NCBI RefSeq assembly: GCF_022201045.2
Contig: NC_068563.1
Span: 27,129,001-27,193,000, forward strand
DNA from: Citrus sinensis
Taxonomy: Eukaryota; Streptophyta; Magnoliopsida; Sapindales; Rutaceae
Direction of reading: 5' to 3'
DNA length: 64,000 bases
Both the position numbers and the translations under genes were made by a program. Each line of letters starts with the position of its first letter. The first letter of the stretch is position 1. Shown piece after piece: positions 48,552 to 60,064 of the stretch. A model generated the notes under the pieces. It did not search any database and was not told the origin of the DNA. It was given only the letters and a program-made list of their open reading frames with translations.

Positions 48552-48840
48552 TAAATATATATGTTAAGGCTCAAACAAAGATTTTATTTTGAGGAGGGAA
48601 GTCCTAAATTTTAAGTCTACTATAATATAAAATCAGTACAATTGAGGGGTCAACAATAAGGATCATAATACAAAAACTATAAACCAAATGGGGGTGTATA
48701 TATATATATTAAGGCTGAAACAAAGATTTTAGTTTGAGGAGGGCGTTCCTAAATTTAAGTCTACTATAATATACAATCACTACAATTGAGGGGCCAACAA
48801 TAAGGATCATAGTACAAAAACTACAAACCAAGGGGGGCCT
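48552..48840. repeat. Two tandem copies of a 145-base repeat after peptide gene 2
   Basis: AAGGCTCAAACAAAGATTTT to ATAAACCAAATGGGGG, then AAGGCTGAAACAAAGATTTT to CAAACCAAGGGGGG. Each copy includes TTTAAGTCTACTATAATATA and CAATAAGGATCATA. Unit 3 has one copy (about 52355-52480), and unit 1 has none at this place. Confidence 0.85.
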
Positions 48841-48933
48841 AGACGTAAACTATACATAGAATTTGGTAATGTTTTCAATTTCATCATTATATATTCTTAT
48901 TTTTTTCATTTTTGGATGGGCCACCTCGTGCCT

Positions 48934-49164
48934 TCACTTTTTCCCGCCTCCGGGGTTATAACCATTTCTATTCTTGTCACTTGGAGGGTACCCAGATGTC
49001 AAAATATTCTCGGCAGACTCCGCCAGTACTCGGCTAAACTGCTGCTCATTGTAGGCTGCGGCATTTAAAGTCCTTCCGTTTGCAGCCATGCAAGAGCTCA
49101 CAATCATGAGAGCCAGAGCAAACCCTAGAATCCTCGTTCTTCCACTCGTTTGATCCATCGTCAC
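48934..49164 (-). CDS. Small secreted peptide precursor 2 (tentatively PSY-like)
   Basis: A 76-residue precursor: N-terminal MTMDQTSGRTR, hydrophobic signal (ILGFALALMIVSSCMAA), pro-region beginning NGRTLNAAAYNEQQ, and C-terminal GYPPSDKNRNGYNPGGGKK. It shares the signal block (SSC-AANGR-LNA) and the GYPPS...N...Y-P motif with gene 1. The reading frame ends in GGGKK and TGA, while DNA about 400 bases downstream (48519-48545) still encodes GVPSG plus TAA in the minus direction, resembling the end of gene 1 (GGSSG). The original tail therefore seems displaced by the inserted repeats. A 5'UTR intron runs about 49168-49418 with a GTAAGT donor. Function unproven. Confidence 0.75.
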   Translation of the reverse strand: MTMDQTSGRTRILGFALALMIVSSCMAANGRTLNAAAYNEQQFSRVLAESAENILTSGYPPSDKNRNGYNPGGGKK

Positions 49165-49488
49165 TGCTACATAATTTGAGCAAAATTCAAGTTTAATGCA
49201 TGCATGTGAGAAAAAACTAACAGATATTTAGACCACAAGAAAAGAATGATACAAATAGAATTTTTATTCTTTATTATTTAATTATATTTTAAAAGGTAAA
49301 AGGGGTGAGCAAAATTTAAATGAAATTTTTAACTCTTTTTGAACTAGAATATATAGCTAGGTAAATGAAATTACTTGAAACTACTCAGTGGGTACTTGAT
49401 GATTTTTTAACTACTTACCCAAATAGAGATCAAGAGAAACGAGTTTGATAATGACGATTTTGCAAGGAGGGAAGAAGAATTATAAGAT

Positions 49489-49497
49489 CTTTATATA
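49489..49497 (-). promoter_or_regulatory. TATA box of peptide gene 2
   Basis: Minus strand TATATAAAG, identical in the other two units. Transcription would start near 49455, leaving a short first exon before the GTAAGT donor. Confidence 0.65.
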
Positions 49498-49499
49498 GA

Positions 49500-52005
49500 C
49501 GTGTTATTATTTATGTGATTAACAGTCACCATATACATTTTGGGAATAAGATTCCACCATTCGAGTGTTTTGTCCAAATGATTAGCACTATAAATAGGAA
49601 TTTTCCACATTAGCAAATGGGTTAATTTTCCCATTTGCTAATGCTTTGTGATGCGGTTCTAATGTATTGTGATGTCAAATCATGGTAATTAATTCTTATG
49701 TCTGTTGGGGGATATTTAACGATCATCTTAATTTACAATTAATAAACATAAAATTAGCACATGTGAAATAAATCACAATTAAATATAAATAACTCATAAA
49801 TTAGTCACAAGATTAAGCATTTACTCCAAATGAGAATATCTAAATGGCCTTAGCCATAAAATTAAAATTAAAATTAATTGTGAGATTATTTGACAACTCA
49901 ATTATGTTTCAACTGTTCAATATAAATATCTACTCAATTGATAAATTTTTTCTTTTCACATTTTTTCCATTTTGAAATTTAACTACGGAGTCAGAAGATC
50001 TGAATGCAGTTATGACACATGTAACTACTTAATTGAGGTGCTTGATGGACTCAATTCGTAGAGCTGCAATTTTGAGACTCGCTCGAGTACTGCTTTATTA
50101 GAGAAGCTTGTTGGAGATGCACCTATTCTTGGCCCTTATAGCCATTATTTATACAGTAATTGTGCAGCTGAGCTACATGCCCTTCTATCCTAGCCGCTAA
50201 AAACCGCTGTCACTTTCACTTGTTCCTCAAGTGGCTGAGCGAAGTAACAATAATAACGGGCTACATTTGGGCCTCTCTGTTGGGTTTGATCCAAAAGTCT
50301 AGCAAAAACATCATGGTTTAGAGAAATCATGCCCGTAATTATGATTTCTATGTATTTTGCTTCTTTACGCAATTATTATGGCTGCACCCGCCAATCGAAA
50401 TGCTAGTAAATGGTTTGCATTAATTATGGTAGTAAAGGATATTGAAATGCTTCCCGTATTTTTTTTTTCTAATTTAGTGTAATGGTGACATCATTCTCTA
50501 TCTATTCACGTGAGTAGAGATAAATCTTACATATTTTTATTTTGAACACAAGAGATTTTATTGTCTTAACTAATTGTTCTTTAATAAAATAGAATAAAAT
50601 TAAAGAATCCAATAGATTTTTATCATGTGTATTCATCCATCAATCCTATAAGAGTAAATATAATTGCAATAAGAATCTAATAGAGGAGTGGGTGTATATT
50701 GTTATTATGTATCCAAACTTTCTTTGAATTTTGACTAAATAAAAGTCCTTAAACTTAACTCATAATCAAAATATAGTTCATAAACTAGAGGTGCCTTATA
50801 CTTATCTAATTGGCCCAAGATCTATTATTAGTCGATGTCAGATTATTCAGCTAATAGATCATACACGAGAAGTTAGAGGGGAAAAAATATGATGGATAAA
50901 AATGTCACAATGGTAAAGTTCTATGGACCAAACTAAGTCTAATACAATACAATGTATATAAATTTGGGGATAAAAATCAAAATTTTAAAGTTATATATAT
51001 ATTTTTAGTACTGTTATATAAAATTACTACTGATATTATATCAGATATTACAATTGATATTTACAAACAGATTACCCCGTAAAAAGGAGGATTGAAAGTA
51101 ACCTCATAATGATTTTATGGAGACTCGAACTCTTGTGGGGGATTGAAACTAATTCCAATAATACTTTTATAAAAGTTTGAATTTACTCTCACTATTGCAA
51201 GTGAAAGAGCTCTCCCACTAAATCAAAAAGCCATTGATAAAGTTATATGATTCAATAAAAAATAATACATATGTTTTAGGTTAAAATGATATCGTCATGA
51301 AATATAAATCATGTGGATATATTGACCTTTCGCCAACCCAATTATCCAACAAATTAGATTAATCAAGCTTTGAGCAAACCAAGTCGTTTCAAAATTGGTT
51401 GTTGTTACTTCAACAACATTCTCGCGATATTCAATCAATTGATGATTAATTTTAATTAAGAAAAATATATTGAAACAACTATCCAAAGCTAGAAACGTAT
51501 TGAAATTTATCAAGGACAAACAAGAAAGGCAAATGCTTCGAATCGTTAATTAGAAGTTATGACCGTTTTGTGTGGGGTGGGAAGGTGAGGCTCTAAAAGT
51601 CATTATTCAAATTAAGAGTGTAAATATGTCTTTGTGGTCATTCTTAAAATTTAACAATGTCGTTAAAAGCTGGGTATGTGATTCATGCCGCCGAATGCCA
51701 CTCTACTATTTAGCTATGTATATAAAAAATCGAAATCGTTGACTTTCAATTTTTTTTGTGTTCCTTTTTACATTTTTTCCAGCGTGTTAAAAGTAATTAT
51801 GGGAAAGCTTATACTATTTAGTCTCATATAATCATGATAACTTTAGTCTTAAGTCTTGAAGGAGCTGTGGTTTAACGGTCAAGGTACTGCGTAAAATATT
51901 GTGTAAGAAATTACGTGTTATCCATGCATAAATCAGAAATAAATTAAACTCGAAAGTTCGTTTTGGTCATTAAGAATCAAGATCAAAATGGCATGAATTA
52001 ATAAT
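49500..52005. other. Non-coding part of unit 2
   Basis: No gene seen; the same DNA recurs in unit 3. A 60-codon minus-strand frame (50190-50372) is preserved in unit 3 as 53895-54077, but simply because the blocks are recent copies. Near 51860 there is GCTGTGGTTTAACGGTCAAG, a tRNA box-A-like word without the rest of a tRNA. Confidence 0.5.
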
Positions 52006-52475
52006 TCTCTTTATTTATTTTTATCAAACAACACTTACATTCTACATCATAATAACATTTCTATAATTATACATTATAAATATATACAACATACAAACAA
52101 GCAAACTAATAGTTTTGACAAACGTTATTACAATCTTATATATAAGAGAAAAAAGCATACATGATTACATTAATCGACATCAAAACTGACTTGACATCCT
52201 TAAAATATATAGTAATAAGGTACAGACTCAATATAGAGATAAAGATAATTACTCGATCAACTAATTCACACAAAAACATCATGTAATTTTAAGTATAAAG
52301 TTTTAGCCACTAGGAACACCCCTAACCTGGAGATGTATATATATATATATATATTAAGGCTGAAACAAAGATTTTAGTCTGACGAGGGAAGTCCTAAATT
52401 TAAGTCTACTATAATATACAATCACTACAATTGAGGGGCCCACAATAAGGATCATAATACAAAAACTACAAACCA

Positions 52476-52496
52476 GGGGGGGGGGGGGGGGGGGGG
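52476..52496. repeat. G homopolymer, 21 bases
   Basis: Uninterrupted G run where unit 2 has only six Gs at the matching place, so it expanded after duplication. Confidence 0.9.
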
Positions 52497-52592
52497 CGAC
52501 ATAGAATTTGGTAATGCTTTCAATTTCAACATTATTTATTCTTATTTTTTCATTTTTGGATGGGCCACCTCGTGCCTTCACTTTTTCCTGAC

Positions 52593-52808
52593 TCAAGGGT
52601 TATAACCACCTCCATTCTTATCGCTTGGAGGGTACCTAGCTGTCAAAATATTCTTGGGAGACTCCGCCAGTACTTGGCCGAGTTGCTGCTCATTATAGAC
52701 TGCGGTATTTAAAGTCCTTCCGTTTGCAGCCATGCAAGAGCTCACGATCATGAGAGCCAGAGCAAACCCTAGAATCCTCGTTCTTCCACTCGTTTGATTC
52801 ATCGTCAC
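52593..52808 (-). CDS. Small secreted peptide precursor 3 (tentatively PSY-like, shortened tail)
   Basis: A 71-residue precursor nearly identical to gene 2 in its signal peptide and pro-region. The C-terminal motif reads YPPSDKNGGGYNP and stops there: CCC GGA in gene 2 is CCT TGA here, removing GGGKK. The residue before Tyr is Arg (ARYPPS) where the other two have Gly. If the active peptide ends at the Pro, the shortened tail may not matter. Otherwise this could be an early pseudogene. TATA box and 5'UTR intron (about 52811-53063) are kept, so it is probably transcribed. Confidence 0.7.
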   Translation of the reverse strand: MTMNQTSGRTRILGFALALMIVSSCMAANGRTLNTAVYNEQQLGQVLAESPKNILTARYPPSDKNGGGYNP

Positions 52809-53133
52809 TGCTACATAATTTGAACAAAATTCAAGTTTAATGCAAGCATATGAGCAAAAATTAACAAATATTTAGACCACAAGAAAAGAATGATACAAGT
52901 ATAATTTTTATTCTTTATTATTTAATTATATTTTAAAAGGTAGAAGGGGTGGGCAAAATTTAAATGAATTTTTTATTCTTTTTGAACTAGAATATATAGC
53001 TAGCTAAATGAAACTACTTGAAAACTACTCAGTGGGTACTTAGATGATTTTTTAACTACTTACCCAAATAGAGATCAAGAAAAACGAGTTTGATAATAAT
53101 GATTTTGTGCGGAAAGAAGGAGAATTATAAAGT

Positions 53134-53142
53134 CTTTATATA
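53134..53142 (-). promoter_or_regulatory. TATA box of peptide gene 3
   Basis: Minus strand TATATAAAG, as in units 1 and 2. Confidence 0.65.
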
Positions 53143-53588
53143 GACATATTACTATTTATGTGATTAACAGTCAACATATACATTTTAGGAATGAGATTCT
53201 AACATTCCAGTGCTGATAATGTTTTGTCCAAATAATTAGCACTACAAATAGGAAATTTCCACATTAGCAAATGGGTTAATTTTGCCAGGCCGAAAGTCAA
53301 CTAGCCCCAATGGGGATGCTGTTCTAATGCTTTGTGATGTCAAATCATGGTAATTAATTCTTATATCTGTCAGGGGGATATTTAACGATCATCTTAATTT
53401 ACAAATAATAAACATAAAATTAGCACATGTGAAATAAATCACAATTAAATATAAATAACTCATAAATTAGTCACAAGATTAAGCATTTACTCCAAGTGAG
53501 AATATCTAAATGGCCTTAGCCATAAAATTAAAATTAAAATTAATTGTGAGATTATTTGACAACTCAATGACGCTTCAACTGTTCAATA

Positions 53589-53629
53589 TAAATAGAGTAA
53601 TGATACAGCCACAAACTCTTGTACAAACT
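53589..53629. mobile_element. MITE end fragment, absent from unit 2
   Basis: AGAGTAATGATACAGCCACA followed by AACTCTTGTACAAACTT is inserted in ATAAAT/ATCTACTC, where unit 2 reads TATAAATATCTACTC. It matches the left arm of the MITE at 31846. TA lies at both edges, so it may be an abortive insertion or a footprint. Confidence 0.6.
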
Positions 53630-54593
53630 TATATCTACTCAATTGATAAATTTTTTCTTTTCATATTTTTTTTATTTTGAAATTTAACTACAGAGTCAGA
53701 AGATCTTAATGCAGTTATGACACATGAAACTACTTAATTGAGGTGCTTGATGGACTCAATTCGTAGAGCTGCAATTTTGAGACTTGCTCGAGTACTGCTT
53801 TATTAGAGAAGCTTGTTGGAGATGCACCTATGCTTGGCCCTTATAGCCATTATTTATACAGTAATTGTGCAGCTGAGCTACATGCCCTTCTATCCTAGCC
53901 GCTACAAACCGCTGTCACTTTCAACTGTTTGTCAAGTGGCTGAGCGAAGTAACAATAATAACGGGCTTCATTTGGGCCTCTCTGTTGGGTTTGATCCAAA
54001 AGTCTAGCAAAAACATCATGGTTTAGAGAAATCATGCCCGTAATTATGATTTCTATGTATTTTGCTTCTTTACGCAATTATTATGGCTGCACCCGCCAAT
54101 CGAAATGCTAGTAAATGGTTTGCATTAATTATGGTAGTAAAGGATATTGAAATGCTTCCCGTATTTTTTTTTTCTAATTTAGTGTAATGGTGACATCATT
54201 TTCTATCCATTCACGTGAATAGAGATAAATCTTACATATTTTTATTTTGAACACAAGAGATTTTATTGTCTTAACTAATTGTTATTTAATAAAATAGAAT
54301 AAAATTAAAGAATCCAATGGATTTTTATCATGTGTATTCATCCATCAATCCTATAAGAGTAAATATAATTGCAATAAGAATCCAATAGAAGAGTGGGCGT
54401 ATATTGTTATTATGTATCCAAACTTTCTTTGAATTTTGACTAAATAAAAGTCCTTAAACTTAACTCATAATCAAAATATAGTTCATAAACTAGAGGTGCC
54501 TTATACTTATCTAATTGGCCCAAGATCTATTATTAGTTGATGTCAGATTATTCAGCTAATAGATCATACACGAGAAGTTAGAGGGGAAAAAAT

Positions 54594-54702
54594 CTGATGG
54601 ATAAAAATGTCACAATGGTAAAGTTCTATAGACCAAACTAAGTCTAATCTGATGGATAAAAATGTCACAATGGTAAAGTTCTATGGACCAAACTAAGTCT
54701 AA
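54594..54702. repeat. 54-base tandem duplication in unit 3
   Basis: CTGATGGATAAAAATGTCAC through ACCAAACTAAGTCTAAT occurs twice in a row with one difference (TATAGACC against TATGGACC). Unit 2 has a single copy. Confidence 0.9.
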
Positions 54703-54779
54703 TACAATACAACCTATATAAATTTGGGGGTAAAAATCAAAATTTTAAAGTTATATGATTTTTTTTTAATATTGTCATA

Positions 54780-55060
54780 CAAATCTATTACTGATATTAT
54801 ATCAGACATTACAATTGATATTTACAAATATATTATACAACCGGGACGTTCTCATGGCGTGTACATTGATTTTCTGAAGAACTACCTAGATTATATTATA
54901 CAATTGATAACTAAAGGCGAAATGATATTATATCAGATATTACAATTGATATTTACAAATAGATTATATAACTTGGATGTTCTCATGGGGTTCTCATGGC
55001 GTGTACATTGATCTTTTGAAGCGCTACCTGGATTATATTATACAATTGATAATTGAAGGA
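54780..55060. repeat. 135-base direct repeat in unit 3
   Basis: GATATTATATCAGACATTAC to TTATATTATACAATTGATAA, then a second copy from GATATTATATCAGATATTAC to the same end word. Both contain GGCGTGTACATTGAT. The second copy has an extra GGGGTTCTCAT. Unit 2 keeps only the left part, and a related stretch occurs near 58275-58350. Confidence 0.8.
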
Positions 55061-57129
55061 GGACTTAAACTAATCTTATAAAAAAATGATTGAAATTAAC
55101 CCCATAGCACTTTTATGAAAGTTCGAACCTTTGTAGAGAATTGAAACTAACCCCTATAATATTTTTATAAAAGCTTGAACCCTTACTCTCATTATTATAA
55201 GTGTAAGAGCTCTCTCACTGAGCAAAAAGACCATTAATAAATACGTGATCTAATAAAAAATAATTTTATAACACATATATTTTAGGTTAAAATGATATCG
55301 TACATGAAATATAAATTATGTGGATGTATTGGCATTCGGCCGACCCAATTATCCAACAAATTAGATGAATCAGGCTTTGAGCAAACCAAATCGTTTCAAA
55401 ATTGGCTGTTGTTAGTTCAACAAAATCCTCGGGATATTCAATCAATTGATGATTTCAATTAAGAAAAATATATTCAAACAAGTATCCAAAACTAGAAACG
55501 CATTGAAATTTATCAAGGACAAACAAGAAAGGCAAATGCTTCAAAATTCAAATCGTTAATTAGGAGTTATGACCGTTTTGTGTGGGGTGGGTAGGTGAGG
55601 CTCTAAAAGTACTCCGTAATCTTGTTTAGTCCATCTACCTTGGGTTCAAATTGAAGTGTGTAAATATGTCTTTGTGGTCATTCTTAAAATTCAACAACGT
55701 TGTTAAAATTCATGCCGCCGAATGCCACTCTCCTATTTAACTATATATATATATATATAATCGAAATCGTTGACTTTCAATTTTGTTTTTTGGGTTCCTT
55801 TTTACATTTTTTTCCAGCGTGTTGAAAGTAATTATGGGAAAGCTTATACTATTTAGTCTCATATAATCGTGATAACTTCAGTCTTCAATCTTAACCCTTG
55901 AAGGAGCTGTGGTCTAACGGTCAAGGTACTGCGTAAAATATTGTGTAAGAAATTACGTGTTATCCATACATACATCAGAAATAAATTAAACTCGAAAGTT
56001 CTTTTAGGTCATTAAGAATCAAGATCGAAATGGCATGAATTAATAATTCTCTTCAGATTCATTGAACTGCTTTTTGAGGTTAACAAGAAAGATTCAAGAA
56101 CTCTGGAGATGATTATTAATTGTATTTCAATTCGAATTTTATAGAGCATTTCAAAAGTAGGAATTAAGACTGGTAAAACTTAATGAACAAATTAATTAAG
56201 CCTTCCTCTATTACATCATTGTAAGAACGTTTTGGAGTATTCAAATGGTACGGTGGTCGTCCATATATACAGTAATACAGATGCATCAGCACTTATACCA
56301 TTTCGCGAATTCAAAGTAAAAGTTCAAATTAACATCATTAACTTTTAATACCAGAATGTGATTGTCATGTCAAATTCTTTAATAATTAACAGCGTTCAAA
56401 GTAAAAGTTCAAATTAACATAATTAACTTCCAATACCAGAATGTGATTGTGTTGACAAATTATTTAATGATTAACAGAGGGCATCTAGATATTCAAGTTA
56501 GGTGTAACTAATGGATTAAATTAATGTTGAGTTGAATTAAATTATCTGTAAAAACATTTTTTATTATGTGTTCAATGGTAAGTACTCTTTGAATCCCTAC
56601 AGTTTGAATTAATTATCTAATTGGTCACTATATTTTAAAACATTACTCAAAAGGTCAATTCGAATCTACTAATATATTATCACCTATTTCTCACCTGCTC
56701 CACATCAAATTCATTTAAAATTTTAAGTTGTTTTAGACAAAAATGCTGTTTTACTCTTTTTTAAAATGAAATATTATTTCATCCTTAAAAAGTTATATTT
56801 AACAGCAACAAAAGTAACAACAAGGGGTGTTTTGGTTAATATTAAAAAATAAAGAGATAAATGAGTATTTGGCTTTGTTTGTAAGAGTTAAAAAAGCATT
56901 TACCCCATTTTATTATATAAAAACAATTTGTGATGCTAAAGGCTTAACAGCTTTGACAAGATTGCACATGCAATTATGCCTAAAATTACTTCCATTGTGC
57001 AATAAGAAAAAATTAAAATTTTCGATCGAAGTTGAAGTTAAATTAATCACGATTCATGATGATCAGTAATACTTGTTTCTTGGGTGCACTTCAATTGATT
57101 GTGAATATGCTTTGCATTCGTAGCGGCTG

Positions 57130-57825
57130 TTTTTTTTTTTTTTTAAATTTAATGACTTAGTTGACTTAATTTCAATTAGTTAAATCATTAAATTTGTTTT
57201 TTTTCAAATTAATAAAAAATTTTAGTCATGAAGTCATTAAGTTATTAAACCAATTTTTTTGGCCTTTTACTTAATCTAAAAAAATTGAATGATATCATTA
57301 AAAGATATTCACCAAATATCCCTATCTAATTAATTAATTTTAATCCTTACCTAAATAAAATTTAATAATTAGCATTATTACCCAGTTGTATAACCTGTGA
57401 TAATATAGTGGTAGACTATTATTATTTTTGTATTTTTTTAAAAAAAATTAACATTATTTATTTTCATAATTTTTATGAATATTTTTTCATACAAAAACAT
57501 TATGAACTATGATAAAGTTGATTGACATATACTAATTTAGAATATAAAATGTTGTATTCGCTTGAATATGATTTATATTATGATAATATATTATTTTATT
57601 TAAGTTCTTTGAGATATTTATTTTTTGTTTAACATCTATAACTTGTAAGGACACATATGTAAAATATTAGTTTTTAAATTTTTTAAGTTAAAAAAAAACT
57701 TAATATTTGTTTTCAGTAATTTAGACAAAAAAAAAAAAATCATTCAGATTCAATATCTAGTTCTATTCAGATTTCATGCTAATTCAGATCTATTTAGATT
57801 TCATATAAATAAACAAACGACATTA
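57130..57825. repeat. Probable non-autonomous hAT-like element (approximate ends)
   Basis: The left part has TAATGACTTAGTTGACTTAA and CATTAAGTTATTAA. The right part has CATTCAGATTC, ATTCAGATCTATTTAGATTT and ATAAACAAACGAC. This word set is one I associate with common plant hAT-type MITEs. The left part resembles 680-850 in reverse. No clear 8-bp target duplication found. Confidence 0.4.
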
Positions 57826-59597
57826 TAATCACCCGAAATTAAACTAATAATAGAAGACAAATATGATGTTTAGTCGATGAGAAATACAATCTCAAATAAT
57901 AAGTTTAATGAGATAAAACCAACTAAAATAAAAATAAAAACTGAAATAAGCTCAAATACGATTTGATAACTCCTAAATTATCATTATTTAATAACTCCTA
58001 AATTATCATTATTCAATCTTTAAAAAACATTTTATGAATATAAGAATAAGATTGTATTGTCATATCTTTTGTTAGTTGGGGGAACATAAATGTAGAATAA
58101 TAATAAGGATTTATTGTCCGTTGATTAGATATCCCTTCAAATAACTTTTTTTTTCCTTTAAATAAAGGTTTGGTTGAGAATCTTTTCCACAATCAATAAT
58201 AGGGTTGATTAATAAATTTTGTGTTGATCATTTGGGCTTTTCTCACCTTATTTTTTTAATACTAATTACACATCAGATTACTGTATTATATAAATATTTA
58301 CAACTGCTATTAGAGCAGACATTACATTGATATTTACAATCAGATATATAACTTGAGACTTACATTATTACATTAATTCTATGAAATATATATTCAGACA
58401 TATGACTCTCAAAGACAATAATGTCTCTACTTCACTCATATTTTGTAAGGGAGAAAGACTTACAAATTAATTCCACATAATTTTTCTTTAATTGAGGAAA
58501 ATTGAGTATAAGACTACCCTCATAATCCCTCTTAACTTTGAGAATAATGGTTCACCATTGAGATAAAGCCCAAATGACTTTTTTTTTTAATAAAAAGAAA
58601 ATTCGAAAAATGATATAGAAGCTTCCACATTTGGTAAAGATATCCGTGTAGGAGGCAAATTAAATAGCCGTATTCTACATATGTAATTAAAAAAAAAAAA
58701 GATTGCGAGCGTCCCAAATTCTTTGTGTGGCCGATTTGTCAAATCTTTCCTTCGTGTTACTTAATTTTCAATTCTCATTTAGTCAAAAAAGAAGAACAAA
58801 AGAATTTCAAATTCTCATAAAATCATGTCGCATGTCGCCAGACTTGACGCTCATCTACCAACGTATTGGACGTTCTAGCCAGACCTTCCCTCCAACATCA
58901 AAATTATCTGGTTCATGAGAAATCCACCGTACGGTTCATAAAACAATTGCAATATATCGATCTGGCATGGGAAGTCGAATTGACAGTCTGTTGCCGTGTT
59001 CAATTTTTCTGACTCACAGTCAACGGTTTAGATTTCAAAAAAGTGCAAAATCTTTGACTTATTTAATATGATGCCCTATGTGGGTTAATTATTTGATCAT
59101 TAATTACGTATGCCCCGCACGTCCTGTATTATCTTTCGGTTTTGTCCACATATAAAACAATTAACAAATTAAATCAAACCCTCCTCCCATCCATTTCTCT
59201 TTACCTAAACAAAAGGTAGGTATTACTTATCACATTTTTCGCTTTAATAATGCCAATCGACTAAGGCATATTCATCAATAATTTTGATTTAGTATGATTC
59301 GAATGCCTAAATGAATTAAAGAAGACAAATCGATCAATACTTCAATAATTTGGGGGTTTTTTTTTTTTAATTTGTCTTTGATCTAGAAAATAGTGAATTT
59401 AATCAATTAGGTTTGTGATGTATTGTTGTCGAAATTGTATTTGTAGTCGCTATCTGTCTATTCAATTTTAAATCACTTTCCACTAACTATTGATTATGAT
59501 TTTAAAATGATCAATAATGTTTGCCGACTAGACACTAATTTCCTTCAAATTACCAACTCTTTAATTTACCTTATTTTTATTATAGGATGGAAAGTAA

Positions 59598-59618
59598 CCC
59601 CCCCCCCCCCCCCCCCCC
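59598..59618. repeat. C homopolymer, 21 bases
   Basis: Uninterrupted C run about 450 bases before the carbonic anhydrase start codon. Confidence 0.9.
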
Positions 59619-59980
59619 AGTGCAAACAAATTGATTAAAGCCAAATTAATCTTCTATTATTGTTGCTTACTTGCTTTATTCAACCAGCTGGTAGATTCGT
59701 CATCGAAGACATTAGTCATTTGAAAGGACATACTAATGGAAGAATAAATAAATAAATAACACCAAATGACACAAGTTTTTCTTCTCAAATATGCTATTTT
59801 AATGTGGCTTACGTGGCAAGAAAATTATAAGATGGTAAACATAGAGGCTTCTTACCGCTTTCTTGTTCTGTTCAAACTTGCTAGACAAACATGGTATTGT
59901 TTTGAAAAGAATTACTTAGAAATTTCTTTTGGATTATATAATAATGACGAATTTTGTGCATTCATATTGCAAATGGAGGC

Positions 59981-59988
59981 TATATAAG
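59981..59988 (+). promoter_or_regulatory. TATA box of the carbonic anhydrase gene
   Basis: TATATAAG, 84 bases before the ATG at 60065. Transcription would start near 60012. Confidence 0.65.
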
Positions 59989-60064
59989 CACAGAAGCTGA
60001 TAAGATGGATGCCAACTGATCGACATATGTGTTAAGTATTGGAAAGCAACGCAAATAAAAGAAA

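Larger units (their letters stand above)
48205..52005. repeat. Peptide-gene tandem unit 2, about 3.8 kb
   Basis: A block starting TTTATTTATTTTTATCAAACA that is repeated, nearly base for base over long stretches, by 52006-56050. It carries peptide gene 2, its promoter and about 2.4 kb of upstream non-coding DNA. The boundary with unit 3 falls in the shared words GGCATGAATTAATAATTCTCTT at 51990-52011. Confidence 0.88.
52006..56050. repeat. Peptide-gene tandem unit 3, about 4.0 kb
   Basis: Recent copy of unit 2. It is longer because of a MITE fragment (53589-53629), a 54-base tandem duplication (54594-54702) and a roughly 135-base internal repeat (54780-55060); it also holds a 21-base G run (52476-52496). 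Confidence 0.88.
56051..59980. other. Gene-poor spacer before the carbonic anhydrase
   Basis: No supported gene. A direct repeat of about 65 bases (TTCAAAGTAAAAGTTCAAATTAAC...CCAGAATGTGATTGT) occurs at about 56308-56360 and 56394-56450. A hAT-like repeat lies at 57130-57825. A 21-base C run is at 59598-59618. The last few hundred bases should include the carbonic anhydrase promoter. Confidence 0.45.

Noticed and set aside
51855..51960. Possible tRNA or tRNA-derived SINE near GCTGTGGTTTAACGGTCAAG, also in unit 3 near 55905
   Set aside because: The box-A-like word is there but no box B (GGTTCGAAT type) follows at the right distance, and no cloverleaf can be drawn.
50190..54077. Identical 60-codon minus-strand frames in units 2 and 3 (50190-50372, 53895-54077)
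   Set aside because: Preserved only because the units are recent copies; no recognisable domain, and unit 1 lacks the frame.
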